64,000 nucleotides of DNA from Microbacterium candidum (GCF_030315975.1 NZ_JASXSZ010000001.1:248001-312000); one strand, 5' to 3'. Shown: positions 1 through 8,188, counted from the first letter of the stretch. Numbers and translations are program-made. Notes: generated by a model from the letters alone, not told the origin.

Positions 1-1
1 C

Positions 2-934
2 GCCGCCGAGGGCGCGACGGGTGCCGACAGCCTCGCTGACCTCGCTGCGAAGCTGCAGGCGCCGCGCGTCGTGTGGCTCATGATTCCGGCGGGACTCACC
101 GGCCAGGTCGTCGAGCAGGTCGCCGCCGTCCTCGAGCCCGGCGACATCATCATCGACGGCGGCAACTCCAACTACCGCGACGACGTGCGCCGCGCCGCCG
201 CCCTGAAGCCGACCGGCATCCACTACGTCGACATCGGCACGAGCGGCGGTGTGTTCGGCCTCGAGCGGGGGTACTGCCTGATGGTGGGCGGGCCGGACGA
301 GGCGGTGTCGACCGTCGAGCCGATCCTCCGGACGATCGCGCCCGGCCCCGGCGAGATCGACCGGACGCCCGGCCGCAGCGGCGAACTGGCGCCCGAGGAG
401 CTCGGCTACCTCCACTGCGGCCCGTCCGGCTCCGGGCACTTCGTGAAGATGGTCCACAACGGAATCGAGTACGGCATCATGGCGGCCCTCGCGGAGGGTC
501 TCAACATCCTGCACAACGCGGACGCGGGCGTGCGCGAGGCCGAGCATTCCGCCGAGGTCGCGCCGCTCGAGGAGCCCGAGTTCTACCAGTTCGACATCGA
601 CACCGCGAAGGTCGCCGAGCTGTGGCGGCGCGGCTCGGTGATCTCGTCGTGGCTCCTCGACCTCACGGCAGCCGCCCTCGAGGCGAATCCCACCCTGAAC
701 GGCCTCGCGGGCCGCGTGTCAGACTCCGGCGAGGGCCGGTGGACGGTCAAGGCGGCGGTGGATGTGGGCGTCCCGGCGCCGGTGCTCGCAGCATCCCTGT
801 TCGAGCGATTCGCCTCGCGAGACGAGGACCACTTCGCCAATCAGGTGCTGTCCGCGATGAGGCAGCAGTTCGGCGGGCACCAGGAGCTCCCCGCCGGCGA
901 CGTGCTGGAGGCCGGCGGCCGCAAGGCCGATTGA
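2..934 (+). CDS. gnd: 6-phosphogluconate dehydrogenase, decarboxylating (5' truncated by window edge)
   Basis: Oxidative pentose phosphate pathway enzyme converting 6-phosphogluconate to ribulose-5-phosphate. The reading frame is open from base 2, so the N-terminal Rossmann start is missing; 310 residues are visible. Seen: the IDGGNSNYRDD substrate/cofactor loop, the GTSGGVFGLERGYCLMVGG segment, the catalytic-region KMVHNGIEYG motif, and a short C-terminal part ending in AMRQQFGGH. The short C-terminus fits the GndA/YqeC-type (often NAD-preferring) class rather than the 470-residue form; that class call is inference. It stands alone, convergent with the next gene. Confidence 0.93.
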   Translation, partial: AAEGATGADSLADLAAKLQAPRVVWLMIPAGLTGQVVEQVAAVLEPGDIIIDGGNSNYRDDVRRAAALKPTGIHYVDIGTSGGVFGLERGYCLMVGGPDEAVSTVEPILRTIAPGPGEIDRTPGRSGELAPEELGYLHCGPSGSGHFVKMVHNGIEYGIMAALAEGLNILHNADAGVREAEHSAEVAPLEEPEFYQFDIDTAKVAELWRRGSVISSWLLDLTAAALEANPTLNGLAGRVSDSGEGRWTVKAAVDVGVPAPVLAASLFERFASRDEDHFANQVLSAMRQQFGGHQELPAGDVLEAGGRKAD

Positions 935-940
935 CCCGGC

Positions 941-1369
941 TTACGCCCGGCGCAGCTCCAGCACGGGGATGGTGCGGATGCCGGCGGTCTTCACCTCGTA
1001 CTCGCCGAAGCTCGGCACGGCGCGCACCTGCTCGGCGTAGATGCGGTCGCGATCGGCACCGGTGACTTCGTGCACGGTGACGGGATACGTCTCCTCACCG
1101 ACCTCGACCGTGGCGGTGCCCGCATCCACGAGGTTGTAGTACCAGCCCGGGTTGTCGGGCGAACCGCCCTTCGTCGCGAAGACGTAGATGCTGCTCGGGT
1201 CGGCCTCGTTCGGGAGGTAGACCGCAGGAGTGACGCGCTCGTGGCCGCTCTTGCGCCCGCGATGGTGCATGAGCACGAGGTGCTTGCCCTCGAAGTAGCC
1301 GCCGACCTTTCCCTTGTTGGCGCGGAACTCCGCGATCGTCGGGTCGGTCCAGCCGCTTGCGTCGCTCAT
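941..1369 (-). CDS. Deazaflavin (F420)-dependent nitroreductase-family protein
   Basis: 142 residues with the typical DDN/FDR pattern: a KVGGYFEGKHLVLMHHRGRKSG-like N-terminal strand pair (HHRGRKSG motif), a TPAVYLP segment, and SPDNPGWYYNLV, the hallmark of the split-barrel nitroreductase family that binds F420 or flavin. The family reduces quinones or nitro compounds; the substrate here is unknown. The start is the ATG at 1369. It is a single gene convergent with the 6-phosphogluconate dehydrogenase, only 6 bp between stops. Confidence 0.85.
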   Translation of the reverse strand: MSDASGWTDPTIAEFRANKGKVGGYFEGKHLVLMHHRGRKSGHERVTPAVYLPNEADPSSIYVFATKGGSPDNPGWYYNLVDAGTATVEVGEETYPVTVHEVTGADRDRIYAEQVRAVPSFGEYEVKTAGIRTIPVLELRRA

Positions 1370-1427
1370 GTCGTCTCCCTCGTCGGCGTGCTCAACCGAG
1401 GCTAGGGGACGTTCGGTGACGTGTCAA

Positions 1428-1760
1428 CTAATTTCGCGGCGTCTTGATGAGAGCGCCCGCCGCGATGAACACCACGGCCGCTGCGGGCTGGGCGATGAGC
1501 CAGAGCGGCCCCGAGAACGGGAACGGGAAGACGGGGTTCCAGAGCACGGCGATGACGGCGAAGACCGGGATCCACCACCACTGCTTCGCCTGCGCGGCGA
1601 AGTACAGGACGATGAGCGCGAGGATCGAGACCGCGTACAGGAGGATCTGCGGCCACACGCTGAGAAGGAACGGCCCGGAGAACAGCACCGCCGCCGCGAG
1701 CAGGCCCGGCGCCAGGGCATTGCGCTGGGCGCCGGATGCGGTGCGCGACTTGTCGCTCAT
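1428..1760 (-). CDS. Small four-helix membrane protein (DUF6804-like)
   Basis: 110 residues, nearly all hydrophobic after a short charged head (MSDKSRTASGAQRN). About four membrane segments are visible, with the conspicuous QWWWIPVF and LWNPVFPFPFSGP motifs between them. This looks like the short actinobacterial DUF6804 family, from memory; function unknown. I chose the ATG at 1760 because AGGGGAG precedes it at 4 bases; the upstream extension to 1865 has no site and overlaps the neighbouring divergent promoter region. Confidence 0.7.
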   Translation of the reverse strand: MSDKSRTASGAQRNALAPGLLAAAVLFSGPFLLSVWPQILLYAVSILALIVLYFAAQAKQWWWIPVFAVIAVLWNPVFPFPFSGPLWLIAQPAAAVVFIAAGALIKTPRN

Positions 1761-1906
1761 GAACTCCCCTGTGCTCGCGATCGCGACCGATGCCGCCATC
1801 ACATCGACGGTACCCGACGGCGGTCCGGCCGGCCGACGCCCTCGGAGTTCTCGATGAGTCTTCACGCCGGGGGCGCAGGTCCCAGCGTCGGCGGTACCGT
1901 TCAGAT

Positions 1907-2110
1907 ATGCGCAGGAACTACTGGGTGTACAGCGTCGGACTCGCCGTCGCCTGGGCGATCATCTTCGTGATCGTCGCCATCGTCGACGCGCAGAAGCTGC
2001 CCACCTTCGCGTTGGTGTTCGCCGGGTTCGCGATCTGCTGGATCTCGGCGACGATCGCACGCTATGTCTATCCGCCGCCCGTGCGGTGGAAGGCCGACAA
2101 GAGGTGGTGA
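1907..2110 (+). CDS. Small two-helix membrane protein, unknown function
   Basis: 67 residues: MRRNYW, then two membrane helices (about residues 6-27 and 33-52) and a basic tail ending KADKRW. No family recognised. The start at the ATG 1907 removes an arginine-rich, low-hydrophobicity upstream extension. Divergent from the membrane protein at 1428-1760 and convergent with the acetyltransferase at 2112, one base between stops. Confidence 0.55.
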   Translation: MRRNYWVYSVGLAVAWAIIFVIVAIVDAQKLPTFALVFAGFAICWISATIARYVYPPPVRWKADKRW

Positions 2111-2111
2111 G

Positions 2112-2678
2112 TCAGGCGGACCGAGCGGCGCGCCACTCGTCCGCGGTGATCGCGTATTCGACGCCGCCCTCCTCGATGCCCTCGGGGCCCTCGCGGTCGT
2201 CCTCCTGGAAGGTGCGGATGTAGGTCATCCCCGCACCGGCGCTCGTCTTCTGAGAGCGCTCGTTGACCTTCATGGTCAGCGTGAACACGCGCGTGAAGCC
2301 GAGGTCTTCGAACGCATGGCGCAGCATCTCGCGCGCGCCCTCGACGGCGAGCCCCTTGCCCCATTGGCTGCGGATCAGGCGGAAGCCCATCTCCGCCTCG
2401 CCGGGGACGTCGGTCTCAGGCCAGCCGGCGGGCTGCAGCATCCAGAAGCCGACGAACTCGCCGTCGACGAATCCCATCCAGAACCCCAGGCCGTCGACGG
2501 GCTTCGCCGTCTCCATCCGCATCCCGTGCGCGTGCGCGATCTGCTCGCGCGTGCGCGCCTCGCCCATGATGAACCGCTGGACCTCCGGGTCGGAGTCGAG
2601 CTCCACCTCGAGCTCGAAGTGTTCATCGGTGAGCGGGACGAGGGTGATGCGTTCGGTCTGCAGCGCTGCCTGGGTCAC
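2112..2678 (-). CDS. GNAT family N-acetyltransferase (RimJ/RimL type)
   Basis: 188 residues. It opens with the usual LQTERITLVPLTDEHFE pattern of RimJ/RimL-like acetyltransferases, followed by the acetyl-CoA binding region EMGFRLIRSQWGKGLAVEGAREML, where the R/Q-x-x-G-x-G/A loop reads SQWGKGLA, and FTRVFTLTMKVNERSQ as the late strand with a catalytic-region Asn. The acceptor (protein N-terminus, antibiotic or metabolite) cannot be told from sequence. Single gene. Confidence 0.85.
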   Translation of the reverse strand: MTQAALQTERITLVPLTDEHFELEVELDSDPEVQRFIMGEARTREQIAHAHGMRMETAKPVDGLGFWMGFVDGEFVGFWMLQPAGWPETDVPGEAEMGFRLIRSQWGKGLAVEGAREMLRHAFEDLGFTRVFTLTMKVNERSQKTSAGAGMTYIRTFQEDDREGPEGIEEGGVEYAITADEWRAARSA

Positions 2679-2716
2679 CGAGCCATCCTCGCATCCCCGC
2701 CCACCCCGCGCGACGG

Positions 2717-3280
2717 TCAGCGCACGACGTCGTAGACGAGCTTCTGCACACCGTTGCCGTAGACCTCATGCTCCGCGATCGCGACCTTGACGGTGTCGTG
2801 CGCCGAGTCGCTGAACAGGCGCGTGCCGGAGCCGAGGAGCACCGGGAAGACGAGCACGTGGTACCGGTCGACGAGGCCGGCGTCGGCGAGGGCGTGGCCG
2901 AGCGCGAGGCTGCCGTGCACGATGATGGGCGCGCCGTCGGTCTCCTTGAGCGCTGCCACCTCCTCAAGGGAGCGGAGGATGCCGGCCGGCCAGCGGTCGT
3001 CGTCGTGTTCGAGCGTCGTAGAGACCACGTAGCGCGGCATCGCGTTGTAGCCGCCGAACTCCGCCATGGACGGCCAGATCGGCGCGAACATCTCGTAGCT
3101 GCGGCGACCGAGCAGCACCGCGCCCGCCTCCTCCTGCTCACGGCCCTTCAGCTCGTAGGCGGCGAGGTCGACCTCGACGCCCGTCATGGTCCAGCGCGCG
3201 TTGGGGTAGCCCGGGTCGTCGCCGGGACCCTGGGCGACGCCGTCGGCGGACACGAACGCGGACACGATCAGCTTGCGCAT
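2717..3280 (-). CDS. Dihydrofolate reductase family protein (RibD C-terminal domain)
   Basis: 187 residues. MRKLIVSAFVSADGVAQGPGDD start, LGRRSYEMFAPIWP and VVSTTLEHDD, then GAPIIVHGSLALGHALADAGLVDRYHVLVFPVLLGSGTRLF: the complete YyaP/RibD-C fold seen in stand-alone NADPH reductases of unknown substrate. It is preceded by paired inverted repeats (3319-3351) that match a site before the ArsR gene, so it is probably under the same ArsR repressor. Confidence 0.87.
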   Translation of the reverse strand: MRKLIVSAFVSADGVAQGPGDDPGYPNARWTMTGVEVDLAAYELKGREQEEAGAVLLGRRSYEMFAPIWPSMAEFGGYNAMPRYVVSTTLEHDDDRWPAGILRSLEEVAALKETDGAPIIVHGSLALGHALADAGLVDRYHVLVFPVLLGSGTRLFSDSAHDTVKVAIAEHEVYGNGVQKLVYDVVR

Positions 3281-3318
3281 GATGGATTCCTCTCGGGAGT
3301 CGGTATCGCTTCAGTGTA

Positions 3319-3351
3319 CTCAACTAGTTGGTTTAAAACTAGTAGGTTGAG
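3319..3351. promoter_or_regulatory. Probable double ArsR operator before the reductase gene
   Basis: Two opposed half-related sites: CTCAACTAGTTGGTTTAA at 3319-3336 on the plus strand and CTCAACCTACTAGTT read on the minus strand from 3351. The first shares the CTCAAC-N4-TGGTT skeleton with 4244-4261 in front of the ArsR gene. The site sits 39-71 bases upstream of the reductase ATG. Operator identity is inferred from this recurrence. Confidence 0.5.
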
Positions 3352-3393
3352 CAAGTGGTTGCGGCAGCCCCCGCCTCCCCGCATTGAAGGGCG

Positions 3394-3840
3394 TCAGCTC
3401 CCGGCGATCTCCCCGAGCACGTCGAGGAACGTCTGCCAGCCCGCGATGACGCCTTCGCGCTGCTCCGGCGTGAATCCGGGGGTCTCCTGTGTCATCCGCA
3501 TGAGCGTGCCGGCGGCCGTCGGAGTGAGGTCGATCGTCAGCACCGCACGGGCGGTGTCCGCCGGACGATCCGTGAGGGTCATGACCAGGCGCGACGGCGG
3601 GTCGACCTCCAGGAATTCTCCCGCCCAGTCGATCGTGTTGCCGTCGGGGAGCACCATCATCGCGGACCACGCCCGGCCGGCGACCGCGCGGTAGTCGAGT
3701 CCGTCCAACGGCACCTGCACCTCGCGCCCGCCGAACCAGCGCGCGAACGATTCGGGCGATGTCCATGCGGCGAACACCGCTTCGGGCGTCGCGGCGAACT
3801 CACGGTCGATCTCGATGCCCGCCTCGGTGATCCCGGTCAC
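3394..3840 (-). CDS. SRPBCC (AHSA1/START-like) domain protein
   Basis: 148 residues. After an N-terminal IEIDREFAATPEAVFAAWTSPESFARWFGG it shows the AHSA1 pattern: strand-rich middle, FLEVDPPSRLVMTLT, TAAGTLMRMTQETPGFT and the closing helix EGVIAGWQTFLDVLGE. Such proteins bind small hydrophobic ligands, and the ArsR+AHSA1 pair is very common. The start is a GTG overlapping the ArsR stop (GTGA), which implies translational coupling; the longer upstream frame is only the shadow of ArsR. Confidence 0.85.
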   Translation of the reverse strand: MTGITEAGIEIDREFAATPEAVFAAWTSPESFARWFGGREVQVPLDGLDYRAVAGRAWSAMMVLPDGNTIDWAGEFLEVDPPSRLVMTLTDRPADTARAVLTIDLTPTAAGTLMRMTQETPGFTPEQREGVIAGWQTFLDVLGEIAGS

Positions 3841-4229
3841 GATGCCTCTTCCTTCTCCGTCGGCGAGTCCGTCGCCGAGCCTTTCGTCGCGCCCGCCTTC
3901 GAGCGCGCCGACGCCAGGAAGTCGTCGAGCGCGTCGAAGCTGTCGCCCCAGAACTTCCGATAGTCGTCGATCCACGCGGATGCGGCCGCCAGGGGCCGCG
4001 CGTCGAGCATCGCCGGCCGGTACTGCGCATCGCGACCGCGCGAGATGAGCCCCGCACCCTCGAGCACGCGGAGGTGCTTCGACACAGCCGCGAAGCTCAT
4101 GTCGAACGGCTCCGCGAGGTCGCCCACGTTCGCTGATCCGAGCGCGAGGCGGGCGAGGATGGCACGCCGCGTCGGATCGGCGAGCGCCGAGAACGTGCGA
4201 CTCAGCGGATCATCGATCATCGTCGCCAT
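3837..4229 (-). CDS. ArsR family winged-helix repressor
   Basis: 130 residues. DPLSRTFSALADPTRRAILARLALGSANVGDLAEPFDMSFAAVSKHLRVLEGAGLISRGRDAQYRPA is a textbook ArsR winged helix with the recognition helix around FAAVSKHLRVLE. No metal-binding ELCVCDL cysteines, so it is not a metal sensor. First gene of a two-gene unit with the SRPBCC protein. Its own upstream region carries the CTCAAC-N4-TGGTT site, repeated before the RibD-type reductase. Confidence 0.9.
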   Translation of the reverse strand: MATMIDDPLSRTFSALADPTRRAILARLALGSANVGDLAEPFDMSFAAVSKHLRVLEGAGLISRGRDAQYRPAMLDARPLAAASAWIDDYRKFWGDSFDALDDFLASARSKAGATKGSATDSPTEKEEAS

Positions 4230-4243
4230 GGACGCCTCCCGTG

Positions 4244-4261
4244 CTCAACCGAATGGTTCTA
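4244..4261. promoter_or_regulatory. Probable ArsR autoregulatory operator
   Basis: CTCAACCGAATGGTTCTA, containing the short palindrome AACC-GA-ATGGTT, 15 bases upstream of the ArsR start. Shares 13 of 18 positions with the site at 3319-3336. Inferred to be the autoregulatory site. Confidence 0.5.
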
Positions 4262-4288
4262 CACCAGGCTACCCGCATCTGGCCCGGT

Positions 4289-4960
4289 TCATCCGGGGAA
4301 GTGCTCCCAGTGGCCCTCGGAGATCACCGCGACCTCACCCTCCGCCACCGAGATCGCCGTCTGGTCGTCGATCGCGTAGGCGGGACCGCCGATCGTCGGG
4401 GCCCAGGCCCGGGCGCTCTCGGTCGTGTTGTACGCCCAGCCCGGGTAGTCGAGGTGCGGGAAGATCGAGAAGTCGACGACCCCGAGCGTCTCGTCGGAGC
4501 CGTCGGGCCGCCAGTCGACGAAGAGCCGGCCGATCCGCGGGGTCATCGCCATGCTCCCGGCGCTCACCCCGACCCACACCGTGTCGTCGAGCTCCGGCAG
4601 AAGGCCGGCGAGACCGGACTCCCGCATCCAGTGCGCGAGGTAGACCGCTTCGCCGCCGTCCGCCAGCAGGACGTCGGCGTCGCGGACCCAGGAGGTCCAG
4701 CGGTCCGCCCCGATGCTCGGGAGCGCGGTGAGCTCGAGCACCCCGACCGAGGCCCAGCCGAGGTCGCACAGGCCCTCCTGATCCGGCCATTCGCCCGCGA
4801 TGGATGCGTACACCGACTGCGGCGAGCACATCGGCTGACCCCACTGAGCGGTCGGGATGAACAGGGCGCCGCTCTCCTCGATCGGCTTGCCCAGGAGCCG
4901 CACGAGCTCGGCGCGGATGCTGGGATTGCGCACTCCCCCGGAAGTGAGCAGCAGTTTCAT
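4289..4960 (-). CDS. Peptidase E-like serine hydrolase (family S51, class I glutamine-amidotransferase fold)
   Basis: 223 residues, the normal length for S51. The nucleophile elbow GVSAGSMAM places the catalytic Ser at 133, and His169 (SIFPHLDYPG) is the likely second member of the triad. MKLLLTSGGVRNPSI start and LLADGGEAVYLAHWM are also family features. Known S51 enzymes are Asp-X dipeptidases or cyanophycinases; the specificity here is not readable. I took the ATG at 4960 because it precedes the conserved KLLLTSGG strand. Confidence 0.82.
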   Translation of the reverse strand: MKLLLTSGGVRNPSIRAELVRLLGKPIEESGALFIPTAQWGQPMCSPQSVYASIAGEWPDQEGLCDLGWASVGVLELTALPSIGADRWTSWVRDADVLLADGGEAVYLAHWMRESGLAGLLPELDDTVWVGVSAGSMAMTPRIGRLFVDWRPDGSDETLGVVDFSIFPHLDYPGWAYNTTESARAWAPTIGGPAYAIDDQTAISVAEGEVAVISEGHWEHFPG

Positions 4961-5009
4961 GGCGAGCCTCCCTTTCCAGGGTCGACCAGCGGCCGGAACC
5001 CCCGACGAG

Positions 5010-5582
5010 TCAACCCGCAGCGATGCCGTGCAGCAAGACCTCGACGAAGGCGTCCGCGTGCGCGTCATCGAGCGGGCGGCCGAGCAGCGCCGCGTACGAC
5101 GTGATCGCGACGATCTGATCGGCGATCGCCGCGGCATCCGCATCCGCCCGCACCTGGCCCGTCTCGCGCGCGCTCTCGATGCGGTCGCTCACCCACGCGA
5201 CCGTCTGGCGGGCGAAGCGCCGGTTGAGCGCGGCGCCGAGGTCGGGGTCGGTCGCCGTCACGGCGATGAGCGCGCGAGCGAGGGCGATGTTCTCGGGGCG
5301 GGCGAGGTGTGCGTGCGCGGCCCTGAACCAGGCCCGGAGGTCGCCGGCGAGGTCGCCCGTCGGCGGCAGCTCGAGCGGCTCGCCAGGGATCTCGCCCTCG
5401 AGGAGCGCCTCGCCGAGGATCGCAGCCTTCGACGGCCACCAGCGGTAGATCGTCTGCTTCGAGACGTCGGCCTCGGCTGCGAGCCCTTCGATCGTGACGG
5501 CTTCGTAGCCGCCGTCCGCGACCGCGCGCCGCATGGCGGCGAGCACCGCCTGCTGGGCTTTTTCACTGCGGGGACGCGGCAC
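5010..5582 (-). CDS. TetR family transcriptional regulator
   Basis: 190 residues. N-terminal helix-turn-helix: AMRRAVADGGYEAVTIEGLAAEADVSKQTIYRWWPSKAAILGEA, followed by an all-helical ligand domain ending in VEVLLHGIAAG. The start is uncertain: the GTG at 5582 gives the usual MPRPRSEKAQQ opening, but the GGAGG lies directly against it; an ATG at 5615 exists without a ribosome site. Divergent from the SDR gene at 5652, which is its likeliest target. Confidence 0.85.
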   Translation of the reverse strand: MPRPRSEKAQQAVLAAMRRAVADGGYEAVTIEGLAAEADVSKQTIYRWWPSKAAILGEALLEGEIPGEPLELPPTGDLAGDLRAWFRAAHAHLARPENIALARALIAVTATDPDLGAALNRRFARQTVAWVSDRIESARETGQVRADADAAAIADQIVAITSYAALLGRPLDDAHADAFVEVLLHGIAAG

Positions 5583-5651
5583 CCTCCGAGGGTAGCCGGG
5601 TGTAGCCTGAACCATAAGTGGACGCGCCGTTGCGAAATGAATGGAGACCCC

Positions 5652-6650
5652 ATGGCACTCACCGCGAACTCATCCATCGGCGACTGGCTGAACGACCCGG
5701 TCGGCGGCGAACTCGTGCGCAGCCTTCTCGCTCAGTCGGGAGCGAACGCCGAGCAGCTGACCCCCATCCTCGGCCTGCCCCTGCAGCAGCTGGTCGCCAT
5801 GAGCCAAGGCGCGATGCCGCAGTCCGTCGTCGACGACCTCGTGCGTGCGGCGAACGGCGGCGAGCTCCCCATCGAGGACGAGGCCACGGGGGCCGAGCAG
5901 GTCGTGCCCGGTCGCTTCGCAGGCAAGACCGTGATCGTCACGGGCGCCGCATCCGGCATCGGCAAGGCCACGGCATCCCGCATCGCCCGCGAAGGCGGAC
6001 GCGTGATCGCGTGCGACATCGCGGCGGAGAAGCTGGATGCGTTCCGCGCCGAGCTTCCGACCGCCGACATCGTCACCGTCGCGGGCGACCTGACGCAGCA
6101 GGACGCGATCGACGCCGTGATCGCAGCCGCGGGCGACCGCATCGACGGCCTCGCGAACGTCGCGGGCATCAACGACGACTTCTCCCCTGCAGGCGAGACC
6201 CCGGACGCCGTGTGGGACCGCGTCATCGCGATCAACCTCACCGCGCCGTTCAAGCTCATGCGCGCGGTGCTGCCTCTCATGGAGGCCGCCGGCCGCGGCG
6301 CGATCCTCAACGTCTCGAGCGAGGCGGGCCTGCGCGGCAACGCGTCGGGCAACGCCTACACGGCCAGCAAGCACGGCATCGTCGGCGTCACGAAGTCCGC
6401 CGCGTTCATGTACGGGCCGAAGGGCATCCGCGTGAACTCCGTCGCCCCCGGCGGCGTGGCCACCGGCATCCCGTTCCCGCCGCACGTGTCCGAGTACGGC
6501 TCCGGTCGCCTCGCCCCGTTCCAGCAGGCGATCCCGACGGTCGCGACCGCCGAGCAGCTCGCCGCGTCGATCACGTTCCTGCTGTCGGACGACGGCGTGA
6601 ACATCAACGGCGCGATCCTCGCCTCCGACGGCGGGTGGTCGGTGCAGTAA
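5652..6650 (+). CDS. SDR family oxidoreductase with an unusual N-terminal extension
   Basis: 332 residues. Residues 91-332 form a standard short-chain dehydrogenase: cofactor loop TGAASGIG (97-104), N-A-G-like NVAGIND, catalytic Ser222/223, Tyr236 and Lys240 in the YTASK motif, and the closing ILASDGGWSVQ. The first about 75 residues (SSIGDWLNDPVGGELVRSLL...GLPLQQLVAMSQGAMPQSVVDDLV) are not part of the SDR fold and look like a small helical module I associate with the tails of some actinobacterial glycosidases. ATG at 5652 follows GGAGA. Divergent from TetR; followed by a terminator. Confidence 0.88.
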   Translation: MALTANSSIGDWLNDPVGGELVRSLLAQSGANAEQLTPILGLPLQQLVAMSQGAMPQSVVDDLVRAANGGELPIEDEATGAEQVVPGRFAGKTVIVTGAASGIGKATASRIAREGGRVIACDIAAEKLDAFRAELPTADIVTVAGDLTQQDAIDAVIAAAGDRIDGLANVAGINDDFSPAGETPDAVWDRVIAINLTAPFKLMRAVLPLMEAAGRGAILNVSSEAGLRGNASGNAYTASKHGIVGVTKSAAFMYGPKGIRVNSVAPGGVATGIPFPPHVSEYGSGRLAPFQQAIPTVATAEQLAASITFLLSDDGVNINGAILASDGGWSVQ

Positions 6651-6669
6651 GGGCGGCAACGCCGAAGGA

Positions 6670-6695
6670 GCCCGCATCCGATCCTGGATGCGGGC
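6670..6695 (+). terminator. Terminator hairpin after the SDR gene
   Basis: A perfect 10-bp stem GCCCGCATCC / GGATGCGGGC with a 6-base loop, 20 bases after the SDR stop, followed by CCTTCCC. It also lies just beyond the convergent VOC gene's stop at 6702, so it can serve both strands. Confidence 0.8.
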
Positions 6696-6701
6696 CCTTC
6701 C

Positions 6702-7334
6702 CTACAGCCGTCGACCCCGGTCCGCCATGGCGCTCGTCGCCCACGCGTAGCCGTCGGGGTCGGTGAAGTCGGCGTCGGCACCGACCTCGAGCCGGTGCGA
6801 GCCCGTGCCTTCAGCAGCGATCCCGACCTGCTTCGCGAGCCCGGAGCGCTTGTAGAGGGCGAGCGTGATGTCACCCGACGAGAACTCGGCGTACTTGCCT
6901 CCGAAGCTCTTGTTCACGGCCAGACCCTGCTCACGGTAGAAGGCGGTGCTGGCCTTGACGTCCTGGACACCCAGGAGCAGGACGAGCTTCTCGACCTCGC
7001 CGACCGCGGGACCGGTCGCCGTCTTGTTGGCGCTGGCGATCTGCCACGTCGTCCCGTCCGGGGCGACGAGGGATCCGCCGTACCCCCACAAGCTCTTCAC
7101 GACGGGCTTCAGGACGCGCGCGCCGGCGGCGAGAGCGCGGGCGAACGTCGCATCGACGTCACCGGGCTGCATGAGGATGAGGGACGGCGCGAAGCCGCGG
7201 AAGCCCGAGCTCGGCCCCGTCGCGACCCGCACATGCACGCGGTCTCCCACGGCCAGCGCGTCGGCGTAGAACGACTCGGCGGCCGGGGCTTCGCCCGCGG
7301 CCGGGACTTCGATGGTGATGGCGTGGATGTTCAT
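6702..7334 (-). CDS. Two-module VOC/glyoxalase-fold protein
   Basis: 210 residues containing two vicinal-oxygen-chelate-like halves (about 1-100 and 113-205). Recognisable pieces are GSLVAPDGTTWQIA closing the first module, KLVLLLGVQDVKASTAFYREQGLAVNKSFGGKYAEF opening the second, and FTDPDGYAW at the end. Known relatives include dioxygenases, glyoxalase I and antibiotic-binding proteins; no specific activity can be assigned. Single gene. Confidence 0.8.
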   Translation of the reverse strand: MNIHAITIEVPAAGEAPAAESFYADALAVGDRVHVRVATGPSSGFRGFAPSLILMQPGDVDATFARALAAGARVLKPVVKSLWGYGGSLVAPDGTTWQIASANKTATGPAVGEVEKLVLLLGVQDVKASTAFYREQGLAVNKSFGGKYAEFSSGDITLALYKRSGLAKQVGIAAEGTGSHRLEVGADADFTDPDGYAWATSAMADRGRRL

Positions 7335-7390
7335 GTCTCGAAGCTAGAAGCGGAGGCGCGCGCATCCTTCTCGGATCCTGCTCGATGAGG

Positions 7391-7789
7391 TCAGGTGCGC
7401 GGCGGGTTGTACGCGAACTCGATGCGGATCCCGTTGGCGTCCTCGACGAAGGACGCGTAGTACCGCTCGTTGAACCGCGGGTACTTCTTGGGGTCGCGCA
7501 CGACGGTCCAGCCCGCGTCGACCGCGATCGCGTGGAGGCGGTCGACCTCCTCGGGCGAGGGGATGTCGAACGCGAGGTGCTGCCAGCCGACGTGCCCGTG
7601 CACGTGCGGGCCGGTTCCGGCCGCGCGGGCGGGGCGGAGGATCAGCTCGGTCTCGCTGCCGTTGTCCCACGAGACGCCGTTGTCGGCGTCGCGACGGGTG
7701 TAGCCGAGTTCGGTGAGGATCGGGTCCCACTGGGCGATCGCGGCGGGGATGTCGTCGACGGTCATGCCGAGGTGGTCGATGAGAGCCAT
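7391..7789 (-). CDS. VOC family protein (glyoxalase/bleomycin-resistance fold)
   Basis: 132 residues. MALIDHLGMTVDDIPAAIAQWDPILTELGYTRR is the typical first strand-helix of a single-domain VOC protein; the His of HLGMTV, the His of GWQHLAFDIP and the Glu of NGIRIEFAYNP are the likely metal ligands. Function unknown. Same strand as the two-module VOC protein but separated by about 56 bases, so co-transcription is possible. Confidence 0.83.
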   Translation of the reverse strand: MALIDHLGMTVDDIPAAIAQWDPILTELGYTRRDADNGVSWDNGSETELILRPARAAGTGPHVHGHVGWQHLAFDIPSPEEVDRLHAIAVDAGWTVVRDPKKYPRFNERYYASFVEDANGIRIEFAYNPPRT

Positions 7790-7822
7790 CCGGCGAGTCT
7801 AGGGCGGGGCGTGGACGCCCGG

Positions 7823-8188
7823 TCAGGCAGGCGTCACGCGCAGCGTCGTCTGCCTCGCGAGGTCCGAGGTGATGCTCCGCACGGCGCTGCCGGTGCCGTA
7901 CTTCGCGCGGTAGGCCGCATCCACCTCGTCGTCATGCTCCGTATCGCGCGCGAACCTTACGTCCTTGGTGACGCCGCCCGACTGGATGCGTCCGCGGAGG
8001 TGGCGGAGCACGCCGCGATACCAGGCGCCCTCGGGGCCGCGGACGGAGCGGAGGTAGAGGTCGTCGCCGACGCGCACCTGCCACACGATGACGAGGGGCC
8101 GCAGCGTCCCGTCATCGCGGACCCCGCCGACCCGCAACTCGCCCGCCCGTCCGACGGCGTCGAGCTCGGCCGCCGTCCACGAGGTCAC
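7823..8188 (-). CDS. DUF2255 family protein
   Basis: 121 residues: TSWTAAELDAVGRAGELRV, LRPLVIVWQVRVGDDLYLRSVRGPEGAWYRGV, then GGVTKDVRF. This is the DUF2255 pattern, a flavin-reductase-like split barrel of unknown role. The GTG start overlaps the cupin stop (GTGA), so it is translationally coupled to the cupin gene upstream. Confidence 0.82.
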   Translation of the reverse strand: MTSWTAAELDAVGRAGELRVGGVRDDGTLRPLVIVWQVRVGDDLYLRSVRGPEGAWYRGVLRHLRGRIQSGGVTKDVRFARDTEHDDEVDAAYRAKYGTGSAVRSITSDLARQTTLRVTPA

